Shown here in pieces: positions 23,611-36,220 of a DNA stretch of 64,000 nucleotides (the stretch's first letter is position 1; every line of letters begins with the position of its first letter). Made by a program: the position numbers and the translations under genes. The notes beneath the pieces are model-generated. The model had not been told where the DNA came from. It saw nothing but the letters and a program-made list of their open reading frames with translations, and did no database searches. The stretch is from Orobanche coerulescens (taxonomy: Eukaryota > Streptophyta > Magnoliopsida > Lamiales > Orobanchaceae): NCBI GenBank assembly GCA_033398695.1, contig CM065809.1:178674501-178738500 (forward strand), given 5' to 3'.

Positions 23611-24078
23611 CAATACATGAGAATGGAAGTTCCACCCTAGGATTATCCCGATGAAACATCCCGAGATCCGAACCTAGTGGTCAACTCGAATCAATTTCTT
23701 GAGCATATATATATAAGGGAATACTGTCCGAGGATTATTTTTATGAAACTCGTGAGAATTTTGCCATTAGACTGTGGAACGGGGCGAATTAGCTTGTTTA
23801 TTTTATCCTTTCATATTGACGGTCGATTAGATTCACGTTTGTTAATCTTTGTGCTGGATTTTCTTCATGAACGAGTGATTAGGACTGAACTTGGTTACTT
23901 TGTAGAATCAGTGTTCTGAGTGTAGCTCGCTATTACGATACTCGTATTATTCAGAGAGAATTTCAGGATAGTATTGATTAAGTGAGCACTATGAGTTGAA
24001 CGATTATTCACGACATTCTTTTGTTGAAATTAATTCTTTTTGCTTGAGGACAAGCAAAGGCTCAAGTTTTGGGGTATT

Positions 24079-25408
24079 TGTTAGGCGTATTTTTATATCA
24101 TTATTTTGTATTATTTTGGCGAGTAAATTTGCATCAATGAGCTTTTAATGCCTTAATCTTGTATGTTTGTCAGGAGATTGGAGTTCGGAAGCTAAAACGA
24201 GGCAAAACGGGCGAAAACGGCGAATTTTGGCAGTGGGCTGCGGCACAAGACAAGTGGGCCGCGGCACAGGAAGGCAACCAGCGGGCACCAGAGTAGACTG
24301 TACTCTGTGCCGCGGCACGACCAGTGAGCCGCCCGGACGTAACACCCAAAGACCTGTGTTTTAAATTACACGCCATGTGCAGCGGCACAGATTAAGTGAG
24401 CCGCGGCACACAAGGCGGCTTTGGTGTGCTCCGCGCGGATTTGGGCCGTTTTGAAGCCAGTTCTCGACCTACTCACATGGACGCGATTTGGAGACTGTGC
24501 AGAGCTATAAATAAGGGTTTAAGATCCTAATTAATTATCTGGGTAGAGGTTGGAATCTTAGAGGCTGGGGAAATAAGAGGATCACAGAAGACTATCGATG
24601 ACGAGAGAAGCAGAAGAGATCAAGGGCAGAGGGCGGAAGCCAGAAGAACGGAGGAATCCGAGCTCTTCATCTGCGTTTGATTTTCATGCTTTTATCGATT
24701 AATTCTGTATTTTCATTAATTAGCATGTCAGGCTAAAACCCTTAATCTAGGATTTTGATGAAACCTTTGTTTTGACGGAATTGCTTGAGATTATCTATTT
24801 AATTCCCTTTTTGTTGAGTTTTCCCCATCGTGTTTAATGCTTTCAATTATCTGGCCAATAGTTGTATTGTTTTAATCATTCAATTCGAATCGGGAGAGGA
24901 GAGTTGGTGAGGAACTATTGGTGAGGACCGTTTTATTCTGTGAGATAGGAATATACTCATAGGAACTACGTGGCCTTTTGGAAATTTTATGCTTTTTGCC
25001 TATTGACGAATTAATTCACCTAGGGATAGAGTGCGTTATTCGCCTTTAGAAAAGTCTATTGACCTCGGGAGAGGCGGTAGAGTATATTAGCAATCTCCGC
25101 CTTCAATAAATTGGGAAAATCATTAACTTCAGATAATCGAGAGTAAATTCGGATAAACCGAGGTGGATTCAGAATCCTAGACTTATTCATCATTTGATTC
25201 TCTTTCTTCAAGCTATCGTTTTTACTGTTTAGTATTTTAATAATTCTTTTAGTAATTAATTGCAAACCCAAAGTTCGATTGTTCAAATAAAACTAGAATA
25301 TATAAAAATCGGTAGTTAGTGATTCAGTCCTCGTGGGAACGATACTCACTCATCACTTTATTACTTGTATACGATAACGTGCACTTGCGTTAAAGAAAGA
25401 TCGCAACA
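24079..25408 (+). repeat. Athila 3' LTR
   Basis: TGTTAGGCG ... GCAACA, 1330 bp, followed by the second target-site copy AGAAG. TATA box at 24506-24513, palindrome cluster at 24235-24411. Confidence 0.92.
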
Positions 25409-25413
25409 AGAAG

Positions 25414-25735
25414 AGGACGAAAAAAGACGAGTGAATACAGTGAAAATCAGTTATCTATACAGCAAAATTCACACAGTTGAATTCTACACAGCATCCCATC
25501 TTTGTTACAAGAGCTCACAGAGCATTAACTCTGGTTCTTCCGGCAATCATCAGCACTCAAGAGCTATATAATTAGGGTCATTACACTCATTGTAATCGTA
25601 CTCTTAACATTAATATTTGTACTCAAAGGCAATATTCGTATTAATAATATCTCGCGAAAGCATTCAAGCCCGGGACTAACAACCCCGGCAAATCTTGTGT
25701 TATTTACATTCCCTCGGACGTGTTCTCGCATTTTG
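25414..25735 (+). repeat. Tat 3' LTR, distal part (R-U5)
   Basis: This stretch continues the LTR interrupted at 4400, right after the Athila target duplication. It is AT-rich transcribed-type sequence with poly(A)-signal-like AATATT and TTAATA stretches. The end is estimated, since the other LTR is outside the window. Confidence 0.65.
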
Positions 25736-26560
25736 TTTGTTACTCACCCATAGCCATATCCAACAATACATTCCAAATAATATTTTGGGTAACAACAATC
25801 ATGTACCTAATCAACCTCACAGAAGTTTCCCTCCCGTGCACAAAGTCCAATGTGAACTACTACAATGACTATATATGCCCGACTGGAAATCCTATACATT
25901 ACCAACCAGCACATCAGTATAACTCCAGAATGCCACGAAACAAAAGTGATAATGAAACTCAATGAAGGCCAACAAGTCCAATAAGGATCAGACCAACTCA
26001 CTGAAGTGATATGCGAATCCAACAAGTATTAAATCAACTCACGGAAGTGATATATGAATCCAAGAAGGATCAAATCAACTCACCAAAGTGAAACAAAACA
26101 AGAAATGAACAAATGACACGATCAACAATAATATAATATCATCTCGATATGAATTAAAATTCATAAAGCCTAACAACATACAAAAGATACATTATCCGCA
26201 TTACCAGACAAGAATTAACTTACCTCAATACCAAAGACGAGAATTATCCAACCATGAACAAGATGTCTTCCAACAAACGAATGAATGAACGAACTCAACG
26301 ATCACATGATCAACCTTGAATGAAATACAATTCGTCCAATATCAATAATTCCACAGTACTGATATAAACATCAACACAATAGATATCCTCGATTCAACAA
26401 GAATGGATCAAAATACTTATCAGAATATCATAGTCCTAAACTATGAGTTTCAAAATCGTTAATCCATTTTAATGATTATATCAACATGGTACTAACATCC
26501 TTATTACCTAAACAACCGAATCCTTCAAGAACACCAAGAATAATAAGCGTACATCATTTC
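25736..26560 (-). repeat. Minus-strand Tekay-type LTR fragment
   Basis: The segment around 25800-25940 is clearly similar to 34085-34220 of the minus-strand solo LTR (GTACCTAATCAACCTCAC against GTACCTAATTAGCCTCAC, and the following 100 bp). At 26223 (minus) it has AG|GTAAGTT at the position where other LTRs have AG|GCAAGT. Both ends are truncated. Confidence 0.65.
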
Positions 26561-27182
26561 GATAGATTTGATCTATTGAGTACGTAAGGAATTTTATGAA
26601 ATGAGGCAGTGGGCTATGGAGTTATGTTGAGTACATTATTGATGTCAGATAGCATAAATTAAGATATGTTAAGTACGTTAATAGTTGTGGTTAACCTCTG
26701 TTAAGAATTGTATAGATTATAAAGTAAGGTTTCTTTTTTCATTTCTTCACGAGCCAAATTAGTCTTCCTCTCCCTATAATCATATCTCTTGATGAGTAAT
26801 TGTTATCTAGCCTCTTCCAACTTGGTTAAGAGCATCATGGCTTGTATTGAAACTTGAGACTTGGAGTTTTTGTTGATTCTTCTGGTGGTTGATTGTGTTG
26901 TTCATCTTCAAAGGTATATTTATTCTTCTAGCCGTCTCCCCGTATTTCTGCTCTTCGTAAGGAGAATCTTGATGTTATTTTCGACCATAAAGGTTTCATA
27001 TATAGACGTAGGAAACTGGGTCAAATACATAATCGCATCCCCAAAGGAAACTAAAAAAATTGTCCTCTTACTGCCGCAAGACCATCCAGTGTTCAGCACA
27101 TCTACAACACAACCATGCATCACTCTTGCATCACTCTAAATCTTTTGCTTCATTTTCTTTGGCGGCGCACGACCGTACAGTG
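26561..27182. other. Unassigned AT-rich stretch
   Basis: No open frame of note, no terminal repeats and no similarity to other parts of the window that I can see. It lies between two LTR fragments and may be degraded LTR. Confidence 0.3.
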
Positions 27183-30100
27183 TGTAATATCCGAGATTTT
27201 TATTTTGATTTATTCGAATTTTTCTTTTTCTTAGACCGGAAATTTCTCGGTTTCCGAGCGTCGGTATTATTTTTCTCGACAATCGATTTTGTGTTTATGG
27301 CCATAGGTGGTGATTTGTTGTATGTTAATTTCATTTCGGATCGATGTTGTTGTCCGCGAGCGTTTCGTCGTGTTCGTTCCGTGCGTTTTTAGGAATCGAG
27401 TCGTCGAGCCCACGGCAATGGCGCTGGCCGGACGGTTGCGGGAGGAACCGGCACGGATCTTGGGCCTGCCGGGACGATTCTGCGCGAGGACCGGCCTAGC
27501 GTCGCTTCTGGCCGGACGATTCTGCGCGCGCTAAACCGCAGGAGTAGCGCACGCCACTGCCGAGAGGTAATGCTGCGCTAATCGGCCCGAGCGATCTAGC
27601 GGTAAGTGCAGACTTCGGCGGACGGCCGAGTAGCGCACGCTTCTGGCCAGACAGTGCGCGCGCTAACTCAGCGAGCTAGCGCACGCTCTGGCTCGGCAGC
27701 GCCACGCTACTGGCCGGGCCAATTAGTTCGATGAGGTCACAGGCGGGCGATTGCGCCGCCGCCGATGACTTGCGCACGCTTCTCGGCGGGGCGGCGATAG
27801 CGCCGCTACCCGGACAACCTAGCGCCGCTAGTCGATTTACCCGATATATATTTGGCCAAAGCGACCTGTTTCAACACATTTTTCATTTCATCCTCTTCCT
27901 TCGCGGCGAGGTTATGAGAGCGATAAGGCATGTTGTTGAACAACAAAACCACGAAGATCCCGAGTCCATATCATTGATCGATCAATCCATAACATCCTTC
28001 AATCGACCGAATCAAGGTTAGTTTTTCCTAAAATCGAACTTTGGGAAATTTGGGGATCTTGGTAGATTTAAATCTGTTTGAGCCTTATGAACTTAAATTA
28101 CGATGGATAAATGTATATTAAGTTGTATTCTATCATTTTCATCATCTTTCCACGGTTTTACCATTTTCGATTAAATCGATTATATGAACTTCCGTTTGGC
28201 CTTCAAAGTGTCAGGGAAATGCCGCAGAGGAATTTGGTCGTTTTGTGATGTTTTTCCTCGTATGATTGATTGTTTATTCGATGATAGGATACTCGGGACG
28301 ATTTCCCTACAAAAATCTGGTGTTGAGCCCTTCCGATCGTTGTTTTCGTTGGAGTTCCGGATTTTTCCAACCGACCGTACTTTCGGAGTATCCGCGAGAG
28401 ATTACCAAGGCAAGTACCTTGATATACGAATTGTAACTGCGTGAAATCATCGTTGTCGAAGTGTATGAATTTATACGGATATGTATATATATATATATGT
28501 GTGTGTATATATATATATGTGTGTATATATATATATATAGATTTATATATATTTATATGTTAAAAATATGTATGTATATACGTATATTGATATATATGCC
28601 TATGTCGGTGAACGACGAGTGGTGAATGCTAACACTAGTTGGCGTACTCAACTTGGATTGATGGATGAACTATAGTTATTCATATAATATAGTAAGGTTA
28701 TATGTATATATATATATATATATCTATATATCTATATATATATATTCGGTTGAGTCGCGATACAAGGATATGTGTGTAGCGTTGGTTGGTTGTGCCGAAG
28801 GATTATTGTGTTGGATCTTGATTGATAATGTACGTGTTATTGTTTATTGTGTGGCTATGGACTGTCGGATAAATTGTGTGAATTGGTGTATTGATTTGAT
28901 AATTGTTGAATTGATTGATTGTGTACTTGATGTTTGTAATAATGTGAATACTTGTTGTGAGAGACGTCGTATCCGGGAACCTCTGAGGGCGGGGTGTGTA
29001 CTCCGGCCTGGTGTACGCTGCAATGTGCGGCTCCATATGTTTGGGTGAACACCGGTGTTACCTAATGCGCGTGCAAGGGGCGGCTCTGTCAGGAGTGATC
29101 GCCGGCGCGGTGACATGTTCAAGGGGCGGCCAACATAGTGGAGTGAACGCCGGTGCACAGGTGTGCAAGGGAGGCGTCTGGCAGGCTTATTGGTAACGGA
29201 TATTCGAGTGATAGCTAAGACCGTTCTTAGAACAATCCTCGTATTTCAAAGTTCTTTCAACTCTTTTAAAATCTTGGTCTCGATATAGACTGTGATTCGT
29301 GTTTTTTGAAAGCTTGTTTCAAATTGTTTTTAAGACGTTGGTATCGGGGTTAATTAACCAAGGATGTTTGTGAAATCTCAGGGTTTATTAATCAAGGGTC
29401 TTGAGCAGAATTGTCGAATGAGAGGTGTGCCTTTGATTATGCGGTGATGATTATTCTGCATTGGGTCGAGGACCGAATAACGTTGTAATGGTTTTCTTGC
29501 AAATTTTTTACACATGTTGGGTCGAGGATCGAGAGTTTTGAAGTATTTTCTAAAAGTATTCCGTTTGATTTTCAAAATCCCATGATAGCTGAGTCAATAA
29601 TGATGTTTTCAAACTTTCTTATCAAAATACTTTTCCTTGTATAAAAAGGGATTTTTCGACTCATTGGGCTCGTTTAAAGTTTCATTGGCGTTAGGTTCCG
29701 TACGAGAGAATATGACTATGTGATTTTCTTTCACTTTGTGTATGTGATACTATTCTGTGTGGACTATGGGAATGTGTGGTTTATGTTAAGGCTTCACATT
29801 GTTGAGATTTGTGTTGTTATTATTCGTATATCTTGTATATTATGTACTTGCACTAGCAAAATTCAGTTGCTAACCCCAGAGTTTTCGGGGTGGAGTGCTG
29901 TTATGCGCTCGAGTTTTGGCGGCTCGGGAGCGATCACGGGATTGGCTTGGAAGGAGATGGAGGACAATGATACTAATCACACGAGTCGAGTCTTTTCTTT
30001 TGTCTCATTAAGTGGTATTTTCTCTGTCGTTCGAGTATTCACCCTTGCATGGGTGTAGTTTTCATTTATTAAAGCGAGTTGTCATTCTTTTTAGTGTTCA

Positions 30101-30282
30101 AGTTTATTATTGTCATTGTAATGTGAATGTCGTTATTTTCTTAATTGGTTAATGACATTGTCGATGCTTTGCATTTAATTTTGACCGGTCGGTCAATCAT
30201 TGAGTAGTCTTTTGGAGCTTAGCGCGGTAGATCCTTGTGATAAGTGCAGCGTGTGACATTCCGTCGTATTGCAGGGTGTTAC
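27183..30282 (+). repeat. Tekay-type LTR without internal region (solo or truncated)
   Basis: Starts TGTAATATCCGAG and ends GGGTGTTAC. It has a degraded TAGCGCACGCTA-type cluster (27525-27835), a TATA-like stretch at 27843, and the GTTGTTGAACAACAA segment shared with the LARD LTR (27930). The donor-like AAGGCAAGTA is at 28410 and ACTTGCACTAGC with a CCCC/GGGG stem lies at 29845-29889. No PBS follows the end and the flanking 5-mers (CAGTG, ATTGC) differ, so this is not a clean solo LTR. TA microsatellites at 28485-28540 and 28703-28745 enlarge it. Confidence 0.7.
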
Positions 30283-31036
30283 GATTGCTCCGCTGCTTCT
30301 TACTGCGGCCGTGCGGATATTTGTGGTACATTGCAGTTCGGCCGTTTTCGTTATAACTTTTGCTACAAAACTCGAATTTACGAACAATGATTGATATTAG
30401 AAAGCTAACTCGATAGAAAGATAACTAGTATACAGCCCCCGCGTACTTTTAGTTCATTTACTCATTTTTCACTTATTTTTCAGTTTGACCCTTAGTTAAG
30501 CTCGATTCTTTCACCCATCCATGCTACATATCTCTTACATGTGTGGTCTTAAGTTCACTCAATTCTCATTAGTCTCAATTATGCATAAATATAGTCTATT
30601 TTCCTTCTAAACGAGCAAACACGTGACATATCACAACATAATGACACAAAATGTCAAGTTCAAACATAATTCACTATAAGATATGAAATAAATAGAACTC
30701 GAATCATATACAATAATCCCATTAATCAATTTGATACTGCCTTTTTCTTTAGTATGGCAACAACATTAATGCCACCGATATGCATATTTTTTTCAAACTT
30801 ATTTGTGTTTGTCTAAAGTTAAATATAAATGTAATCCAGCTGGTACAATGCTTATGTGAGCATGGTATTAGTTCTTTTTTTATCTTTTTTATTTTTTCTT
30901 TTCCTGTGTGAAAAAAAGATTCATAGTCATCACCTACATTAGATAAACATTAGACAACACATTTGACATAACTCTCAAATTTAATGCAAATATAGCCTAC
31001 AAATTGGATCGGCCAAGTAAAAATGCACTACATAAA

Positions 31037-31304
31037 TACTGCTCCCTCCGTCTCAATTATATATTATTGTATTCCTTTTTTGAATGTTCCAAATATATAG
31101 GCGTATTTCTTTAAATATCAATACTTTTTTAGTTCATTTACTAATAAATCCATATTTAATATTTTGATTTACTCTAGCATTAATTCATCAATAAGTAATA
31201 AATAGGGGCATATTATAAGTTACTTCTATAATTTTCTTTTGCAATGCGTTTCTCAATCCTTGTAAAAATTCTAATCAGTCTATATAATTGAGACGGAGAA
31301 AATA
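31037..31304. mobile_element. Stowaway-type MITE (Tc1/mariner)
   Basis: Terminal inverted repeats CTCCCTCCGTCTCAATTATA (from 31042) and TATAATTGAGACGGAG (ending 31298), with flanking TA dinucleotides. CTCCCTCCGTC is the classic Stowaway end. The right terminus is eroded (AAAATA instead of GGAGTA). There is no coding capacity. Confidence 0.8.
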
Positions 31305-32477
31305 TATGACATACTCGACTAGTAATCCATAATTAAACAAAATTCAAGCTTGATACATTTAACCTAAAAGACCACCTTATTACTTCATGAAGCCATCATG
31401 TCGTGTTGAATCTTGACTGTGCCCTTGTGATGGCTTGATTGCATAACTATTTTTATGGTGACAATACTAAAGTTTCTAAGACTCGCGAGTAACGAGTTTT
31501 CCCGTTTCGGTAAGATGCCACCATCATGTCATGTGCCTCTCATAAATGAAAATGAAAGGCATTAACTTCCACTTGGCTGGTTAATTATATATTACACGAG
31601 TCATTCGGACCCGTGTGATGTACCGACTTTATTTTTTGATAAAAAAATTGAACTTTTATCTATGTCTAAAACTCAACTTTTTAGGCAGTAAATCTTCATA
31701 AATGGCACATATTAATATTGTAATTTAGGGCGATTTTTAGTGTCAAAACCCTCTTGTTCATGTGTTTAGTTCTTCTTGCATTGTGTTTAAGTGAGATAGA
31801 TGTTTCAGCTAAAGTAGTTTTATTCTTTGTTTTCGTTTAGTAAATGCACACTTTATTCCATAATTTTGAGTTTTATGATATATTCCATTTTTTGCATATT
31901 TGTATTATAAGTAATAGATCGATAAGTCTAATATTTTAAAAGCAAAAAAAAAAATTTAATTAGTTCATGTATGAGATTATTTTTTAACACACCGACTTAT
32001 ATAATAAGTAATTAATTTTTCAAAGTAAATGTAATGACAAATTTTTAATGAAAGCCAAAATAGCATTTCATTCAAAATATTTCATGTGATTCAACCCTTG
32101 TACCATAATCGTATAACTGTATAAGTATTAGTTTTCAGGAAATAATATTTGTTTGTGTTCATTTTCTCAATAGGTTTTAACATAACATAAATGTAACATT
32201 CATGTGATATCATGATAAAAAACACACTATATTATACATTTTTACTTGCTCTATTATGCATGATGTTCTATGCGAGATACCACATGTAATAGCATGCTAA
32301 CTAATATTTGGTGCAATTGTATATGTAATTACCTTTGGTAAATACTAAAAGTGACCTTTTTACCATCAAATGAGAATCAGTCATGCATGTCTACAAATTT
32401 TGTTTCCATGCCATCGTGCAACTACATGAGAGTCGACACTTTCACCGGTTAGCTAAAAAAGTTGACCTTTTTACCAT

Positions 32478-32566
32478 CACATAAAACATAAAATGTAGAC
32501 CTCAAATAAGAAGCTAAAATTCACATAAAAACATAAAATGTAGACCTCAAATAAGAAGCTAAAATT
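32478..32566. repeat. Two-copy tandem repeat, 44/45 bp
   Basis: Near-identical units 32478-32521 and 32522-32566 differ by one A; a partial third copy follows. Confidence 0.85.
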
Positions 32567-33128
32567 TAAACCTCAAATAAAAAGGGTCATGTATCGATCT
32601 TGACATTTTAGTTGTCATGTCATTTACAACATCCCAACGCATCTATAGGAGAGTCGACAAAGCTCGATTATTGTATTATAACTTAACAGGTTGGTCAAAG
32701 TAAATAAAGAGACTCACTTAGTAATAATAATAATAAAAACAAAAGAAAGCTATTATATAAAAAGCCTTTGGAGTATATAATTCACGTCATCATTTGTATA
32801 TCATTCCTACGGTCCTACTGATTGTTTAACATTCGTCCCTTGAACACATTCATGCATGTGAGGCAATCTTCTTCTAGTTTACGACTCAAAAGTTGCGTCA
32901 TATTGTTCCTTGACGTAAAGTGTTACATTTCCCTGTCAATTCCACATGTTAATAATGTAAAATACATGGTTAAGGTTCTCACCCTCATTTGAAACCAATG
33001 GATATTGTACGCATATAACTCACCTGAGATATATCACCGTATGAGAGCATTGGGTCTTGTAGCTTACCGGTGAAGGAAAGTTTGAGAGAAGACATAATCT
33101 AGCCATATAGCTTAGTAGATTGTAATAT

Positions 33129-33245
33129 TTGCCATACAACTTAGTTTGTACAAATTGTAGCCAAAAAGGACAAATTTGGACCAATTTACCCCCTGACCTC
33201 TCTCATTTATCCTCTCTGGCCTCGCTCTCTCACTCATTTCTCCCC

Positions 33246-33285
<40 letters not shown>

Positions 33286-33410
33286 TATTTTCTCTCTCTT
33301 CTCTCTCCTCTCGCTGGAGCCCTCCCTCCCACCAGACCGTCGCCGCTGCTCTTGTCCCTGTCCGAGTCGTCTGGCTCTCACAACCATCCACGTAGAACGG
33401 CCGCGCCGCC
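33129..33410. other. Unassigned sequence with CT microsatellite
   Basis: A (TC)n tract at 33247-33281 and GC-richer sequence up to the solo LTR. The frame through it is only Leu/Ser from the repeat. GAGTCGTCTGG and CTCACAACC here recur at 36881-36903 across the solo LTR, so the two flanks contain a small duplication. It resembles 5'-leader sequence but I cannot name a gene. Confidence 0.4.
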
Positions 33411-36220
33411 TGTAACACCCCAAAAGGCGGCTATTACAGTGCCGTGGACTCCACACTGGGACCCACCAGGCGATATCAAAATACAGATTAAATAAGTATT
33501 ATTTTGTGATACCGAACCATAATAAATAGTCATTACTCCGATTAGGAGTTTATTAATAGTATGGCCTAACGGCCTTATGATACACAAGATCCGAAATACA
33601 AGTACAAACCATATGGAGATGGAATATACTTCAAATACAACCAGACAATAATGTAAATAAAGCGGAATTAAAGTAACATTACACGGTTTGAACAATACCG
33701 GACAAAAAGACATGGCCCCCCCGAACTAGTATCCCTCGAACCCTTCGCCGTCACCGTGCTCTTCCCGTGCCTTGCCTTTGCCTCGACCTAAAATACAACA
33801 CAAGTATTTCGCCCAAAACACAGGGTCAGATATACATGATAAATGATTCTCCCGACATTGTACAATCCACATATATTAGATCTCAAAGAAAACATCCCGA
33901 CTATTGAACATACCCCTCGGGTGTATGAACAATCAGTCCCAAAATCATCGAACATATTCAATCATACATGGACTATGAACGATTAAACAATATGGCTCAA
34001 GATGGACATCATAGTATGCCCGATCCGGAAATGTGTCTGTGTACATGTCCACCCCGTATACGGAATCCAGAATATACGTGTGACAATGTACCTAATTAGC
34101 CTCACGAACTACGTCTCGTGTGCACAGTCCAATACGAAAAACATCCACGTATGACTATATAAGTGCCTGGTTAAAAATCCTACACAATAACCAATCGGCA
34201 CGCAGATATGATTCCAGATATGTCACGATACAACATGACAACGAATTCAACAAATCACATATCCGATTAAGGATCAAGAAAAACTCACCGAAGTGACAAC
34301 GAGGACCAACGAGATCAACGATTCAAAGTGACATACTTGGGAATACAATCCCATGATGAAAAACGGAACAACGTCAAGGACAATATTAAATTACGAGTCA
34401 TAATTCATAAACATTTCATATACATGAAACGTATAAACATCACAAGAATATAATCATCATTATAACCAAGCAAGATAACTTGCCTCAACTCCGTAGGCAA
34501 GAGATAGTCCTTCTCCAAATGATCGAACGGACGGTATCCTCGGTTAAACACTCAATCGAACAAGCAACCTTGAATGAAACGTAATTCATTCAATAACATA
34601 TTCACATAATATTAATATCAATTCGTAGGAAATGATGCCCGCAACCTACTCGATTAATTCATTCCATCATAACGAATATTCTATCGATTATTAGAAGGGT
34701 TCCAATACATATAGTTCGTCTTCCACAATCGGATTACTATACAAAATGTCCTTGAATACTCTTGTCATTTCTATGAACAAAACATCTTCAATTCACCAAT
34801 AAAATCGGTTTAATCAATTCCTTATGTTCTACAACATCTACTACTATACAAGGATGATCATAACGAATTCGATACTCAAATTATTATGACTTTATCGTTC
34901 GTAATCAGCATTACCTTCTTAAGAACACTATCTATTTTAGCATGATGATCAACTATGTTCTTAAGTTATCAACACATTAGATTACTAAAAGGTTATTGTT
35001 GTATTCATCAATATCCTTATCATTTCTCAAAGTCTCGATAAGCTGGACCATAATGATAATAAAACTTCTAAGATTTCTGAATAAAAGAACATCATCTTAT
35101 CCTTAACATTGTCAAGTTCTTCCCAAGGTAATTAAATCCCTAATATGGTGTTTAAACATTTTATGATATCAATTCTATTGATTAAACCCAACTATGATGA
35201 GGCTAACTGATTCAACAATGTTTTATAGAGCTTAATTCGTCCAGCAAGATGAGCATGATAATTACAACCATGGTTACTATCACTATAACATCAAGAACAC
35301 ATCCATTCCAAACCCTCATTTATCATATTCACCAAGAAGTGTTAAAAAGTTTAATTATAACCATGTTTTACTTGATTAATTTAACTCTAGGTGAAGTATA
35401 CCTCATTATTAACATCAACATATGAAAAATGCAGAGAAGAAATGCACATATACCTCCAGAAACGAAGAACAACCCTCAACACTACAAGAAATACACTCCA
35501 AGGTCAAGAACACCTTCTAAACTTCAAGGTAATGAGCTCCACTCCAAGATTTAAAGCTTAAACACAAGTTGGAGGAGGTTGATATCGGTTTAGGGATGCA
35601 GGGGTACGATATATGGAGAGAAAAATCGGGTTGGAGTTGTGAAGAAATGAAAAACAGGATGTGTCTTTAAATAGACTGTACAACATTAACGTACGCTATC
35701 GAACAAATTTAGCGTACGTTAACACTGTTACGTACGCTAACCAGTTGGTGTTACGTACGTAATCGACTTACAGGGGCTACTGTCTCGATTTTATAGGCCA
35801 TTTACGTATGCTAAAGAAAAGGGTATTACGTACGCTAAATAGGGTTGACTCTGGCTGACACGACAGCCCAATCACCCTTCACGTGCATGGCAATGGATAT
35901 CAGCCTCACGTGCAGAAGTCAACTGATGTCTGATTCTCTCATAACGTACACAACTGATAACGAATTACGTACGTTAAGTCACAAGCTTAACGTACGTTAA
36001 TCAAACTATGTAGCGTACGCTACACCAACAGAATAGGTTCAAAAATGCAACTCTCCAATTAACATCGAACCAACAAACATAAGGCGAATAACAACGATAA
36101 CTAACTCAATTCCGTAACATCTCGACATTAGTCATATAATAAATGCAACATGATTCAATGATAGTCAATTTATCTGAACAAAACAACAGTAAGAATGAAG
36201 AATTACAGTCGGGTATTACA
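33411..36220 (-). mobile_element. Solo LTR, Tekay-type, minus strand
   Basis: Read on the minus strand it begins TGTAATACCCGAC and ends TTGGGGTGTTACA. Flanking 5-mers are CCGCC (33406-33410) and CCACC (36221-36225), a target duplication with one mismatch. It carries TTAGCGTACGCTAA/TTAACGTACGTTAA palindromes (35690-36024) just upstream of a TATA-like CTATTTAAAG. A putative intron runs from donor AG|GCAAGTT (34483) to acceptor TTTTAG (33788). There is no internal region, so this is the product of LTR-LTR recombination. Confidence 0.85.
35690..36024 (-). repeat. Palindrome cluster of the solo LTR, ACGTACGT-type variants
   Basis: About ten copies related to TTAGCGTACGCTAA, many shifted to TTACGTACGTTAA. 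The inner core differs from the GCGCACGC core of the other LTRs while the T(T)A...TAA frame is kept. Confidence 0.8.

Larger units (their letters stand above)
21681..24078 (+). other. Athila 3' non-coding region (no env-like ORF)
   Basis: 2.4 kb between pol and the 3' LTR. It holds the CCGCGG palindrome array (21833-22168), a TTCC microsatellite near 22229, a 12-G run at 22879-22890 and a degenerate tandem repeat (23322-23610). A final purine-rich stretch around 24045-24078 contains the GAGGACAAGCAAAGGCTCAAG lead-in typical of these elements. No open frame of envelope size is present. Confidence 0.8.
4401..25408 (+). mobile_element. Complete Athila-lineage Ty3/gypsy element, interrupted by a Tekay element
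   Basis: LTRs of 1336 and 1330 bp flank a gag-pol region. The 5-bp target duplication AGAAG is perfect (4396-4400 and 25409-25413). The PBS matches tRNA-Asp as in Athila. Domain order is gag, PR, RT, RNase H, INT, with no chromodomain, and a long non-coding tail precedes the 3' LTR. Without the nested Tekay element it is about 10.5 kb, a normal Athila size. Gag and pol carry stops and a frameshift, so it cannot be autonomous. Confidence 0.93.
1..25735 (+). mobile_element. Tat-lineage Ty3/gypsy element, 3' part only (outermost nest level)
   Basis: The 5' LTR and gag-pol lie outside the window. What is visible is an internal region with an antisense gene, a purine-rich tract and a 3' LTR starting TGTTGTGCGG at 3810. 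That LTR is interrupted by an Athila element at 4401-25408 and resumes after the 5-bp target duplication. An antisense extra ORF between pol and the 3' LTR is known for some Tat-lineage elements, which is why I assign this lineage. The distal end near 25735 is approximate: it is where sequence similar to another LTR family begins. It is the oldest layer of the nest because it hosts the others. Confidence 0.75.
30283..33128. other. AT-rich intergenic DNA
   Basis: No convincing reading frame. It contains a Stowaway-like MITE (31037-31304), a two-copy 44/45-bp tandem repeat (32478-32566) and many A/T runs. This is the longest stretch not explained by LTR elements. Confidence 0.6.

Noticed and set aside
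28665..29048. 127-codon frame
   Set aside because: Its N-terminus is the TA microsatellite (Tyr/Ile repeats) and the rest lies within LTR-type sequence.
27183..30282. Calling this a clean solo LTR
   Set aside because: The ends look right but the flanking 5-mers do not match and it is longer than related LTRs, so truncation or rearrangement is equally possible.
33129..33395. 88-codon frame with Leu/Ser run
   Set aside because: The run is the CT microsatellite; no start context or domain supports a gene.
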